Of a DNA stretch of 64,000 nt, positions 36,698 to 45,503 are shown piece after piece. The notes under the pieces were generated by a model. The model was not told the origin of the DNA, did not search any database, and saw nothing but the letters and a program-made list of their open reading frames with translations. The stretch comes from an uncultured Bacteroidota bacterium. Its GTDB lineage: Bacteria; Bacteroidota; Bacteroidia; Bacteroidales; F082. Made by a program: the position numbers and the translations under genes. Every line of letters starts with the position of its first letter. The stretch's first letter is position 1. Location of the stretch: NCBI GenBank assembly GCA_913055825.1, contig CAJXKB010000002.1:1-64000 (forward strand). The letters are read 5' to 3'.

Positions 36698-37279
36698 TTG
36701 TCAATAAATAAAATCGAAAGTCGTTTGGGAAAGGAAATACAACTTCATGCGGATGATGTAGCGTTGGTAGAGCGTGTGAAAGCCGGTGACCAAAAGGCTT
36801 TTGAACAGATTGTACGTCAGTATAAATCCATGATGGCGCGGGTTATTGTTGGGATGTTGGGCAATCAAAGTGATGCAGACGATGTGGGGCAGGAGGCTTT
36901 TATCCGGTTTTATCGGTCGGTGGATCAATACAAAGGAGATGCATCATTGGGAACTTATCTTACGCGAATTGCCATTAACCTGTCGCTGAATGCCTTGAAA
37001 AAGCGAAAGTCGCGTCAATGGGTAAGTCTGGAAGAGAAACACGACAGCATGCAACGGGGCCAAAGCCCGGAACATCGGAACGATGATGAGGAATTGGTGC
37101 GGAAAGCACTTGAGCAGTTAGCACCTAAATACAGGGCTGTCGTGGTTTTAAGATTGATGCAGGGCTATTCGACCAAAGAAACGGCCAAAATATTAAAATT
37201 GCCTTTGGGAACCGTCCTTTCTCGGTTGGCAAGGGCGCAGGAAAAACTAAAACCAATTATTGAAAAACTGGAGGGATAA
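36698..37279 (+). CDS. ECF-type RNA polymerase sigma factor
   Basis: The 193-residue protein has sigma region 2 (about residues 35-90, with FEQIVRQYKSMMARVI and DADDVGQEAFIRFYRS) and region 4 (about 140-190, with YRAVVVLRLMQGYSTKETAKILKLPLGTVLSRLARA) and no region 3, as in extracytoplasmic-function sigma factors. The start is TTG at 36698, since there is no ATG before region 2. The next gene begins within five bases and codes for a small one-helix membrane protein, and then a Spy/CpxP-like protein follows. The trio looks like an envelope-stress unit, with one of the two small proteins as possible anti-sigma factor. Confidence 0.93.
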   Translation: MSINKIESRLGKEIQLHADDVALVERVKAGDQKAFEQIVRQYKSMMARVIVGMLGNQSDADDVGQEAFIRFYRSVDQYKGDASLGTYLTRIAINLSLNALKKRKSRQWVSLEEKHDSMQRGQSPEHRNDDEELVRKALEQLAPKYRAVVVLRLMQGYSTKETAKILKLPLGTVLSRLARAQEKLKPIIEKLEG

Positions 37280-37283
37280 AAGG

Positions 37284-37589
37284 ATGGAACAAAACAAAAA
37301 CACCATGGAAAGCGGGAAAGCGTGGAATGGTTTTACTCAGAAGTTGAACCGTTTCCAACCCGAATTTTTACCGGGATTTGAGCAACGGCTCATGCAAAAG
37401 CTTGCCGCTGCCCAATTGGAAGGGCTCACCGAGTTCCTGCCGGTTTTCAGAATTTTTGCCTTGTCGGGAATTGCCGCCATTGGCTTGCTGATGATCGGCT
37501 TATATTTCAGCAATGGTAGTTTGAATTTAGACAGCTTGTTGGGAATTAGTGGTTATACACCCGATATGGGGTTGTTGAGTTTTCTTTAA
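37284..37589 (+). CDS. Small single-pass membrane protein, possible anti-sigma factor
   Basis: The 101-residue protein has a charged N-terminal half (about residues 1-55, with the helix FLPGFEQRLMQKLAAAQLE) and one membrane helix (about residues 58-78, FALSGIAAIGLLMIGLYFS), then a short periplasmic tail. I do not recognise a named family. The layout and its place four bases after the ECF sigma factor fit an anti-sigma factor, but no known anti-sigma motif is visible. The ATG at 37284 with AAAAGG before it is preferred over the TTG at 37260, which lies inside the sigma gene. Confidence 0.75.
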   Translation: MEQNKNTMESGKAWNGFTQKLNRFQPEFLPGFEQRLMQKLAAAQLEGLTEFLPVFRIFALSGIAAIGLLMIGLYFSNGSLNLDSLLGISGYTPDMGLLSFL

Positions 37590-37601
37590 ATGTAATGTCA
37601 T

Positions 37602-38042
37602 ATGAATACTAAATCGAAATACACATTGAGTTTGGTTGGGGTTTTGGTCATTGGATTAATTCTGGGCGTATTGCTTTCGGGTTTATTGATCCGGACCAGG
37701 GTCAGGCGTTTGCAGGGTTATTATACCGAACAGGGTTTCCGTCAGGAGTTTATGCGTGTGCTGCGTCCGAGTCCCGACCAATTTAAACGCATGAAGCCGT
37801 TGTTGATTAATTACGGTCAGCAAAACCGTGCCAACATGATGGAATATCGTAAACGACAGCGTGAGCTTATGATGGATCTGCGTCACGACCTGCAACCGAT
37901 TCTGAACCCTGCTCAAAATCAACGACTCAGATTGTTGCAAAATCGCTGGAACCGTCGTTTCTTCGATCGTCGTGGCCCGGCAGGCCCGCATGGCCCAATG
38001 CGGGGTAGAAACCCCGGACGGGAAATGAGTATGCCTAAATAA
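37602..38042 (+). CDS. Spy/CpxP-like periplasmic protein
   Basis: The 146-residue protein has one N-terminal hydrophobic helix (residues 9-30) and then a helical, very Arg/Met-rich domain. The segments LRPSPDQFKRMKPLLINYGQQ and LRHDLQPILNPAQNQRLRLLQNRW have the paired-helix pattern of the Spy/CpxP and heavy-metal resistance families, in which dimers act as chaperones or stress sensors in the periplasm. The C-terminal tail is rich in Gly, Pro and Arg. It follows the ECF sigma factor and the small membrane protein, consistent with an envelope-stress unit. Assignment is by pattern, not by search. Confidence 0.7.
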   Translation: MNTKSKYTLSLVGVLVIGLILGVLLSGLLIRTRVRRLQGYYTEQGFRQEFMRVLRPSPDQFKRMKPLLINYGQQNRANMMEYRKRQRELMMDLRHDLQPILNPAQNQRLRLLQNRWNRRFFDRRGPAGPHGPMRGRNPGREMSMPK

Positions 38043-38107
38043 CGTTGACCGTTTTTACTTACTTCTTTCCACTATTCACCAATCACTAAAAAATCCCCCG
38101 GCTTTCG

Positions 38108-38115
38108 TAGCTTTG
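38108..38115 (+). promoter_or_regulatory. Bacteroidota -7 box for the M16 peptidase pair
   Basis: TAGCTTTG matches TAnnTTTG and lies 45 bases before the ATG at 38161. A candidate TTG start at 38113 falls inside this box and is therefore rejected. Confidence 0.6.
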
Positions 38116-38160
38116 CCGCCGGAAAAAATTTATTTTCCGAAAGAAAAAGAAGAGTGCTTT

Positions 38161-39399
38161 ATGATTGAATTCGACCGATTTACATTGGATAACGGCCTTC
38201 GCGTGTTAGTGCATCGCGATAAGCAAACCCCTATTGTTGCAATGAATATTATTTACCAAGTGGGATCACGTGATGAGGAATTCCATAAAACAGGTTTTGC
38301 TCATCTGTTTGAGCATCTTATGTTTGGCGGTTCGCTAAATATTCCCAAATTTGATGAACCTTTGCAAAAGGCTGGCGGCGAAAACAATGCTTTTACCAAT
38401 AGTGATTTTACTAATTATTATCTGACCTTGCCGAAAAACAACCTCGAAACGGCTTTTTGGTTGGAGTCGGACCGTATGTTGTCGCTTGCGTTCAGCGAGA
38501 AAAGTCTTGAGGTACAACGCCAGGTGGTCATTGAAGAGTTTAAACAGAATTATCTTAATCAGCCTTACGGCGATGTGTATTTGCTGCTGAAACCACTTGC
38601 TTATAAAATCCATCCTTATCGCTGGAACACTATCGGTCGTGAGATAAGCCATATCGAGAAGGCCACCATGGCCGATGTGAAAGCTTTTTACAATAAATAT
38701 TATCATCCTGCCAATGCCATTTTGTGCGTGGCAGGTGATGTGGAAACCGGGGAGATAAAACCCTTGGCTGAAAAATGGTTTGGTAGCATTCCCGGCAGGC
38801 AGCGGCCCGTACAATCCTATCCGCAGGAAGCCGAACAAACCGAAGCCCGTGTAAAAGAGGTCGTGCGTGATGTCCCTCAGGATGCTTTTTATATGGCCTG
38901 GCATATGCCCGCCCGACTGCATCCTGATTATTACACCTGCGATTTAATAAGTGATTTGCTGTCAAACGGCCAGTCTTCCCGCTTGTTTCAAAAATTGGTA
39001 AAAGAGAAACCTCTGCTAACGGAAGTTAATGCGTACATCAGTGGTGATCTGGATGGGGGATTATTTTTGGTAACGGGAAAATTATATCCCGGGGTCGATT
39101 TTAATACTGCTGAAAAGGCTGTGATGGATGAATTACAAAAGCTTGCCATTGAGCAGGTGCCGGAAAACGAGTTACAGAAAGTAAAAAATAAAGCGGAAGC
39201 AAATCTGGTATTTTCTGAAATTTCTGTTTTGGGCCGTGCTATGGCGCTGAGTTATTACGAAATGTTGGGCGATGCGGCCCTGTTCGGAAAGGAAGTTGAA
39301 AAATACCGGGCAGTGAGTGTACAGCGTGTTCAGCAGGTGGCTGCCGACTTGTTTAGCCCGCAAAAAAGAAACTTTTTGATTTACAAATCAAAATCATAA
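38161..39399 (+). CDS. M16-family zinc peptidase, catalytic member
   Basis: The 412-residue protein is an M16B-type metallopeptidase. The inverted zinc motif HxxEH is at His 48, Glu 51 and His 52 (GFAHLFEHLMFGG), and the third zinc ligand is a Glu in QVVIEEFKQN near residue 125. There is no signal peptide, so it is cytoplasmic or uses another route. M16 enzymes often work as heterodimers of one catalytic and one non-catalytic subunit; the next gene, three bases downstream, is such a partner. They degrade peptides inside a closed chamber. The start is ATG at 38161, 45 bases after the promoter box. Confidence 0.93.
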   Translation: MIEFDRFTLDNGLRVLVHRDKQTPIVAMNIIYQVGSRDEEFHKTGFAHLFEHLMFGGSLNIPKFDEPLQKAGGENNAFTNSDFTNYYLTLPKNNLETAFWLESDRMLSLAFSEKSLEVQRQVVIEEFKQNYLNQPYGDVYLLLKPLAYKIHPYRWNTIGREISHIEKATMADVKAFYNKYYHPANAILCVAGDVETGEIKPLAEKWFGSIPGRQRPVQSYPQEAEQTEARVKEVVRDVPQDAFYMAWHMPARLHPDYYTCDLISDLLSNGQSSRLFQKLVKEKPLLTEVNAYISGDLDGGLFLVTGKLYPGVDFNTAEKAVMDELQKLAIEQVPENELQKVKNKAEANLVFSEISVLGRAMALSYYEMLGDAALFGKEVEKYRAVSVQRVQQVAADLFSPQKRNFLIYKSKS

Positions 39400-39401
39400 A
39401 A

Positions 39402-40709
39402 ATGAAAACGACACAATATCCCGACCGCACTAAACAACCCTCTTTGGGCAGGCCTGTTAGTTTGGTGTTACCCCAAATTGAAAGTATAAAATTAAATAAT
39501 GGACTGGAATTTTTTTTAATTCCCGATTCGACACAGGAAGTTACCCGCCTTGATCTGGTTTTTGATGCGGGGAGTTCGGCTCAGAAAAAAAAGTTGCAGG
39601 CTGCAGCGGTCAATCAATTGTTGAGTGAGGGAACCCGGCAGAAAACATCAATGGAGATTGCTGAAATACTGGATTTTCACGGGGCTTATCTTGATAAGTT
39701 TTTGTCAAAAGATAAAGCGGGGCTGACGCTTTTCGGCCTGACAAAATATTACCACCGGTTGTTGCCCCTGCTGGTTGAAATGTTGTCCGAAGCCGTTTTT
39801 CCCGAAAGGGAATTGAAAATTTTCGATGACCGTAAGAAACAGGAATACCTGGTAAATATTCAAAAAGTGCGTTATCAGGCTTCGTTGGAGTTTAACCGGC
39901 TTGTGTTCGGCGTTAATTCGGCTTACGGTCAGATACTTGAAGCAGATGATTTCGGTTTATTGACACGTGAAGATTTGCTCGACTTTTATAAAAATAATTA
40001 TCAGACGACCGGATTTTATGGCATTTTGAGCGGTAAAGTTGATAATGAACTGTTAAAGCATCTTCAGGCAAGTTTTGGACATTTGGGTCAAGCGGAACAA
40101 ACAACTCCGGTTATCCCGGTTGATTTTATCTCCCCTTCATCAAAAAATGAAAAGCTGATTCCTAAAAAAGCTGCTTTGCAGTCGGCCATACGCATGGGCG
40201 GGCTTACCATCGATCGCAATCATCCCGATTTCCCAAAACTGTCATTGTTGAATACGGTTTTGGGTGGTTATTTTGGCTCGCGACTCATGGGCAGCCTGCG
40301 CGAGGATAAAGGTTATACATATGGTATTTATTCGTTAATACAAAACTATCGTCATGCGGCTTATTTTGCCATCGCCACAGAGGTGAATGCCGAACATACC
40401 AAAGCTGCCGTGGATGAGATTTGCAGACAAATGGAGATGTTACGCTCGGAAAAAATATCAGGAGATGAACTCAGGACGGTAAAAAATTATGTGTACGGTT
40501 CTTATCTTCGCAATTTTGACGGTTCTTTTGCACTTGCCGAACGTTTTATGAAAAGCCGGGAGTTGGAAATGCCTTTTGAAAGTTACCGGCAAACGCTGGA
40601 TGCCATGATGCGATGTACTGCAGATGATTTGTTGCAGACGGCGCAAAAGTACCTGAACCCGGATAAAATGAAAACGCTGGTTGTGGGAAATACAACAGAT
40701 TTTGTTTAG
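39402..40709 (+). CDS. M16-family protein, non-catalytic partner
   Basis: The 435-residue protein has both M16 half-domains (LDLVFDAGSSAQKKKLQAAAVNQLLSEG in the N-terminal half and MGSLREDKGYTYGIYS in the C-terminal half) but lacks HxxEH: the corresponding region has no histidine pair. The RxxxGYxYG-type substrate-binding motif of the C-terminal half is intact. It would pair with the catalytic subunit coded directly upstream, the stop and start being two bases apart, as in other M16B heterodimers. Confidence 0.9.
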   Translation: MKTTQYPDRTKQPSLGRPVSLVLPQIESIKLNNGLEFFLIPDSTQEVTRLDLVFDAGSSAQKKKLQAAAVNQLLSEGTRQKTSMEIAEILDFHGAYLDKFLSKDKAGLTLFGLTKYYHRLLPLLVEMLSEAVFPERELKIFDDRKKQEYLVNIQKVRYQASLEFNRLVFGVNSAYGQILEADDFGLLTREDLLDFYKNNYQTTGFYGILSGKVDNELLKHLQASFGHLGQAEQTTPVIPVDFISPSSKNEKLIPKKAALQSAIRMGGLTIDRNHPDFPKLSLLNTVLGGYFGSRLMGSLREDKGYTYGIYSLIQNYRHAAYFAIATEVNAEHTKAAVDEICRQMEMLRSEKISGDELRTVKNYVYGSYLRNFDGSFALAERFMKSRELEMPFESYRQTLDAMMRCTADDLLQTAQKYLNPDKMKTLVVGNTTDFV

Positions 40710-40758
40710 TGTTTTTATCCTGATGTTGAAGCCCGTTTAATTATTGGGCGGCTTTTCC

Positions 40759-40766
40759 TACTTTTG
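40759..40766 (+). promoter_or_regulatory. Bacteroidota -7 box for prfC
   Basis: TACTTTTG matches TAnnTTTG and lies 18 bases before the ATG at 40785. The alternative TTG start at 40764 lies inside the box. Confidence 0.55.
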
Positions 40767-40784
40767 CAGCCTTATTTTTCGTCC

Positions 40785-42359
40785 ATGGTCAACAAAAAAG
40801 AAATAGAAAGAAGACGCACCTTTGCCATAGTCAGTCATCCCGATGCGGGAAAAACCACTCTTACAGAGAAATTATTGCTTTACGGCGGGGCCATTCAGGT
40901 GGCGGGTGCCGTTAAGTCGAACAAAATAAAAAAAACGGCCACTTCCGACTGGATGGAGATTGAGCGCCAGCGTGGTATATCGGTGGCCACTTCCGTGATG
41001 GGTTTTGAATATAACGGCGTCAAAATTAATATTCTGGATACGCCGGGCCACCAGGATTTTGCCGAGGATACTTTTCGTACGCTTACTGCTGTTGATAGTG
41101 TTATTGTGGTAATTGATGCGGCCAAAGGGGTGGAACCTCAAACCGAGAAGCTGGTGAAGGTTTGCCGCATGCGTAAAACGCCCATGATTGTTTTTATTAA
41201 TAAGTTGGATCGTCCCGGAAAGGACGCTTTTGAATTACTGGATGAAATTGAACAAAAGCTTGGTTTACAAGTGATTCCGCTTAGCTGGCCCATTGGGATG
41301 GGAAGCGGTTTTAAAGGGGTTTATAATAATTATTTTGAAAATCTTCAGCTTTTTACACCCGGTAAACAGGTTATTGAAAATAGTATTCAGTTTAGCAATT
41401 TGAGTGATCCCGAACTGAAAACCTATATCGGTGATGATGCCGAAACCCTGCGCTCGGAACTGGAACTTGTTCATGGCGTTTATCCTGAATTTAAAAAGGA
41501 GGATTACCTGTCAGGTGAAATTTCACCTGTTTTTTTTGGTAGTGCCCTGAATAATTTCGGGGTAAAAGAGTTGCTGGATATTTTTATCAAAATTGCACCT
41601 ACTCCGTTGGGACGTGAGTGTGATGTACGTTTTGTGAAACCTGAAGAAGAAAACTTTACGGGTTTTGTGTTTAAGATTCATGCCAACATGGATCCCAATC
41701 ATCGTGACAGGCTTGCATTCGTAAGGGTAGTTTCGGGAACCTTTAAACGGAATACCAATTATTTGCATGTGCGTCAAAACCGGAAGCTTAAATTTTCGAG
41801 CCCGACGGCTTTTATGGCGCAAAAGAAAACCATTGTAGATGAGGTTTATCCTGGCGATATTGTGGGTTTGCACGATACCGGGAATTTTAAAATCGGGGAC
41901 ACTTTGACCGAAGGCGAAACGCTTCACTTTAAAGGAATTCCCAGTTTTTCGCCCGAGCTGTTCCGCTATGTGGTGAATGCTGACCCGATGAAATCGAAAC
42001 AGTTGGCCAAAGGTATCGACCAGCTGATGGATGAAGGTGTTGCCCAACTTTTTGTGGGAAAGCATAGCGGCCGGAAAATTATCGGCACTGTGGGGATGCT
42101 ACAATTTGAAGTTATTCAATACCGGTTGGAGCATGAATATTCGGCCAAATGCCGTTACGAACCCATTAAATTGTACAAAACAGCTTGGTTTGTTAGTGAA
42201 AATAAAACACAGCTTGAAGATTTCAGGGCAAGGAAGTCTTCGCAAATTGCTTTTGATAAAGAAGGGCGTGAAGTTTTTCTTTCCGATTCTCCTTTTGCCC
42301 TGCAGATGGCACAGGAAAAATACCCGGATATCCGGTTTTATTTTACTTCGGAATTTTAG
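40785..42359 (+). CDS. prfC: Peptide chain release factor 3
   Basis: The 524-residue translational GTPase removes RF1 or RF2 from the ribosome after termination. The G1 loop is SHPDAGKTT (about residues 13-21), G2 is in [13 protein letters not shown]3 is DTPGHQDF and G4 is NKLD near residue 130. The beta-barrel domain 2 and a C-terminal EF-G-like domain follow, with [20 protein letters not shown]. Length and motifs fit RF3 and not EF-G. The ATG at 40785 gives [20 protein letters not shown], the typical N terminus. It is monocistronic. Confidence 0.96.
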   Translation: MVNKKEIERRRTFAIVSHPDAGKTTLTEKLLLYGGAIQVAGAVKSNKIKKTATSDWMEIERQRGISVATSVMGFEYNGVKINILDTPGHQDFAEDTFRTLTAVDSVIVVIDAAKGVEPQTEKLVKVCRMRKTPMIVFINKLDRPGKDAFELLDEIEQKLGLQVIPLSWPIGMGSGFKGVYNNYFENLQLFTPGKQVIENSIQFSNLSDPELKTYIGDDAETLRSELELVHGVYPEFKKEDYLSGEISPVFFGSALNNFGVKELLDIFIKIAPTPLGRECDVRFVKPEEENFTGFVFKIHANMDPNHRDRLAFVRVVSGTFKRNTNYLHVRQNRKLKFSSPTAFMAQKKTIVDEVYPGDIVGLHDTGNFKIGDTLTEGETLHFKGIPSFSPELFRYVVNADPMKSKQLAKGIDQLMDEGVAQLFVGKHSGRKIIGTVGMLQFEVIQYRLEHEYSAKCRYEPIKLYKTAWFVSENKTQLEDFRARKSSQIAFDKEGREVFLSDSPFALQMAQEKYPDIRFYFTSEF

Positions 42360-42372
42360 AAACTTATACGAA

Positions 42373-42400
42373 AGGTGTTAAAACCATTTCCCAAACACCT
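42373..42400. terminator. Weak hairpin between convergent prfC and the ChaN-like gene
   Basis: AGGTGTT and AACACCT pair across a 14-base loop in the 54-base gap between two convergent genes. There is no strong T-run, so it is only a possible bidirectional terminator. Confidence 0.35.
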
Positions 42401-42413
42401 AACCAATTAAACC

Positions 42414-43277
42414 CTAATATGTTTTTGTCATATCATTGGGGATGGCCAGGATAAAGTTTGCCTGATTCAGGTAATTTTTGGCGAGCGTATCTACGGTTGG
42501 CTGTTCTACCGAAGTAATAGTCATAATTTTCAGTCCGGGTTTATATTGGTTTAAGTACCAGAGGATGCCCTGAAAATGATCGGAATGGTAAGAACCGTTA
42601 TAATGGATAAACAGATTGCCATTGCCGGCATGTTGTGCAATAAAATAACCCATGGTGGCATCTTTTATAGCCTGTGCTTTAGGGAAATTGGCATTTCCGT
42701 GTCCCATAAGTTTCATTTGAGTGAGCATATCCTTATAACATTTTAGTTCTGGGTCGTATGGAAAAGGCAGGGGTGCCATATACGATTTGGCTTCTCTTGA
42801 AAGGGTATCAAGCGCTTTTACACCGTGTTTGTAAACTACTGAGGCATACCGCCTTGGTACGTTAGTGGCAACAAATGGGAGATGGTTATTATGGGCAAAT
42901 TCCACAAGCGGTTTGTAATCTGTTTTATAGTTGGGCCATAACCGGGCTTCTTCTTCAAAGCTTTTCCTACTAATTTCGTTTTTCAGATATTCGTTAAGTA
43001 TGAGTTGATTATCGCGTTCAAACATTTCGGCGCCCAACAACAGTTTGCCCTGGCGCCGCTGGTACAAATCTTTTGTTATTTCCAATTCAAACCAATGGCT
43101 TATGGGATTGTTGTGGAGTTCGCCAAAAAAGATAACATCGGCCTGTTGTAATTGGTTCAACATTTTTTCATATCTGATTTTTTTTCCCTTGGCGGTAAAA
43201 AAGCGATAGGCGGGTTTGTCGCTTTTGAAAGAGGCAAAAGTGATAAACAAAGCCAAAAGAAGGACGATGCGTTTCAT
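42414..43277 (-). CDS. ChaN/Tiki-like putative haem-binding or protease-fold protein
   Basis: The 287-residue protein has a signal peptide from the ATG at 43277 (MKRIVLLLALFITFASF) and the conserved ChaN-family opening VIFFGELHNNPISHWFELEITKDL, with later motifs RYASVVYKHGV, MGYFIAQHAGNG and HYNGSYHSDHFQGILW. ChaN of Campylobacter binds haem at the outer membrane; the fold is related to the Tiki/EreA proteases, and many members have no known function. It follows the cytidine deaminase gene with a small overlap of upstream frames only. An upstream ATG at 43313 lies within the deaminase gene and is less likely. Confidence 0.85.
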   Translation of the reverse strand: MKRIVLLLALFITFASFKSDKPAYRFFTAKGKKIRYEKMLNQLQQADVIFFGELHNNPISHWFELEITKDLYQRRQGKLLLGAEMFERDNQLILNEYLKNEISRKSFEEEARLWPNYKTDYKPLVEFAHNNHLPFVATNVPRRYASVVYKHGVKALDTLSREAKSYMAPLPFPYDPELKCYKDMLTQMKLMGHGNANFPKAQAIKDATMGYFIAQHAGNGNLFIHYNGSYHSDHFQGILWYLNQYKPGLKIMTITSVEQPTVDTLAKNYLNQANFILAIPNDMTKTY

Positions 43278-43281
43278 GTTT

Positions 43282-43779
43282 TTATTTTTTTGTTTTCTGA
43301 AGTTGTTTCTCATAAAAAGTAAAAGGTAGTAAGTTCTTGATTCCGTCCATCACATGGACAGGGCCTGATTCGCCTTGCATAATCAGCTTGATTTTACTTT
43401 GCTGCCTGTTTTCGGTTTCGGCAATTACCTGCCGACATGATCCACAGGGGGTGATGGGCCGGGCCATTACAAAATGATCGGCTTTTGCCGTAATGGCCAT
43501 GGCTTTTACTGCTACTCCCGGGTATTGCGAGTTGGCATAAAACAGGGCTACACGCTCGGCACATAATCCCGACGGATAAGCAGCATTTTCCTGATTTGAG
43601 CCACAAATTACTTCTCCATTTTCCAGCAATACAGCGGCACCCACATGAAATTCGGAATAGGGTGCGTACGAACGGGCTGCCGACTCAAGTGCTTTGATTA
43701 ATAAATTCCGGTCTTCAGGAGTTAATTCTGTTTCATTTTCAAATTCCTCAAATTCCAGTTTAATTTCCTTCTTCTGCAT
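43282..43779 (-). CDS. cdd: Cytidine deaminase
   Basis: The 165-residue enzyme converts cytidine and deoxycytidine to uridine compounds in pyrimidine salvage. The substrate segment FHVGAAVLLENGEVICGSNQENAAYPSGLCAERVAL holds the first zinc ligand and catalytic Glu (CAE, about residue 72), and PCGSCRQ (about 112) holds the other two zinc cysteines; this is split here only for description. Length fits the tetrameric type, with an acidic N-terminal extension of about 20 residues. It lies 38 bases after the O-antigen ligase-like gene. Confidence 0.95.
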   Translation of the reverse strand: MQKKEIKLEFEEFENETELTPEDRNLLIKALESAARSYAPYSEFHVGAAVLLENGEVICGSNQENAAYPSGLCAERVALFYANSQYPGVAVKAMAITAKADHFVMARPITPCGSCRQVIAETENRQQSKIKLIMQGESGPVHVMDGIKNLLPFTFYEKQLQKTKK

Positions 43780-43817
43780 GCTTTACAAATTTAGTGCTAA
43801 GATAGAAAAAATGTGGG

Positions 43818-45488
43818 TTAAACTGCATTCTTCCTTTGTTTCCCAAAAAGGATGAGGGAAGTAAAAAAAGCAAAAAGCATGACTCCGGCATGGGTTTCCA
43901 ATGTGTCGTCGGAGAGCATGGAAATGAGCATAATAAGATAAAAAACAACGAAGAAATAATCGCGATAAGCGTGGGTTATCAGTACCGGATAAATGAGCGC
44001 AAAAAGGAAAATCAGTAAGCCAAAAATGCCAAATGCCACAAAAATTGCCAGATATTGGTTGTGGGCATGAAACATGAATTTGCGACTCAGCTGTGAGTGC
44101 ATGGCTGAAAACTCACCGTAAAAAGCATCTTGTAGATCACCTGTCCCCACGCCATGCCAAAAGTTGCTTTTTATGATGCCGAGCGAGGCTTTGGTGTATT
44201 CAATACGTTGCATGAGCGAATTGCCACTGGGGTTTCCTGTACTTTTGTAAACCTGATAACCTTTCAGTATTTTTAAAATCCGCGATCGTAATCCAGGATG
44301 TTTAAGGTAGTTATAATTGGCAACGCCATTTTCAACCCGATTAATATCGCGTGATGTTAGTGCAGCAACTCCTGCGGCATCTTTTCGTAAATTTTTTGAA
44401 GTAAGATATCGAATTAGTGTCTCGCGAAGCTCGTTGCCTTGTTTGTCGGTCCCGTTAAAATCTATCGAACTCCGCTGGTTCCAAGCTTTTTTTAGTTCGG
44501 ATTCGCACAAATACCATCCCACATATTTTCCATCTTCCACGCCTTGGTTAATAGTATCGAAGGTGTAAGGATTTCCTAACGCTGTCAATTTATCTGGAGG
44601 TGCCGTTGGCAGGATTACCGTAGTGGCTTCGTGGACAACATCTTTTACATAAGTATATAAAAACGACGGAATTGCAAGTATGAGCAGGAACAGGGTTCCT
44701 TTTAAAATAAGGTTCCGGATTTTGAACGTAAGAAAAATCAGGTAAAAAATCCCGATAATCAGGATGATGCTTAGGGAAGTGATTGATTCCATCAGGGACA
44801 AAAAAACAAGAAACCAAAGGGCCATTAACCCCATTGAAATTTTCTGTTTTTGATTAAAATGATGATCTGCAATAATAAAATAAAGCAAAATAAAAAAGCC
44901 AAAACTAATGTTGAGGCCAAAGCGGACGGAAGAAATGAAAGGGCTTATTTCGCGAATATCCAGAAAATCACCTTTTACCAACAAATAACTGCTATACAAA
45001 GTGCCGATAAAAACAGCACAGAGGTAATAAAGCAACAGTTTACGGAACCATCGATAATCAAGCTTTGGCATGCCTGCGAAAACAAGCGGGAAGAAAAATA
45101 ATGGAAGTTTCACCTTCAGGTCTTTCATCCCATATGCAAAATTAGAGGTGAAAAACAGTCCGGCGAGATGTAAAAAGTAAATCGAAGCAAAAATTACTGC
45201 TGCTTTATTGTGCAAAAAGCGATTGAATTTTTCGTTTAGATTTTGTTTTGTCAGGTGCCATACGTATGCTAAAAACGGAGAAATTCCCCGGATAAATCCT
45301 TTTTGCCGAAAAAAACGCAGGGCTACTTCCCCCTGAAAATCCTCCATCAGCCAAAGTACAAACAAGAGTATCGAACCCATGCTCATGGTGTATTTGGATA
45401 AGGGAAGGCTTATGGCAATATAAACCAATATCCAAAAGTAAAATTGGAAATAGATATTTTTTTTACCAAGGGTCATTCGATTTATCAA
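43818..45488 (-). CDS. O-antigen ligase/polymerase-like membrane protein
   Basis: The 556-residue protein has about ten to twelve hydrophobic helices and one long hydrophilic loop (about residues 275-410). Near the C terminus the segment WHGVGTGDLQDAFYGEF followed by FHAHNQYLAIFVAFGI is the H-rich pattern of the O-antigen ligase/Wzy_C family (WaaL, Wzy, teichuronic acid synthesis). It would join or polymerise surface glycans at the periplasmic side of the inner membrane. Two glycosyltransferase genes lie 3 kb upstream in the same direction, in line with surface glycan synthesis. Exact reaction unknown. Confidence 0.85.
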   Translation of the reverse strand: MINRMTLGKKNIYFQFYFWILVYIAISLPLSKYTMSMGSILLFVLWLMEDFQGEVALRFFRQKGFIRGISPFLAYVWHLTKQNLNEKFNRFLHNKAAVIFASIYFLHLAGLFFTSNFAYGMKDLKVKLPLFFFPLVFAGMPKLDYRWFRKLLLYYLCAVFIGTLYSSYLLVKGDFLDIREISPFISSVRFGLNISFGFFILLYFIIADHHFNQKQKISMGLMALWFLVFLSLMESITSLSIILIIGIFYLIFLTFKIRNLILKGTLFLLILAIPSFLYTYVKDVVHEATTVILPTAPPDKLTALGNPYTFDTINQGVEDGKYVGWYLCESELKKAWNQRSSIDFNGTDKQGNELRETLIRYLTSKNLRKDAAGVAALTSRDINRVENGVANYNYLKHPGLRSRILKILKGYQVYKSTGNPSGNSLMQRIEYTKASLGIIKSNFWHGVGTGDLQDAFYGEFSAMHSQLSRKFMFHAHNQYLAIFVAFGIFGLLIFLFALIYPVLITHAYRDYFFVVFYLIMLISMLSDDTLETHAGVMLFAFFTSLILFGKQRKNAV

Positions 45489-45503
45489 TATGATTTCAAA
45501 TGA

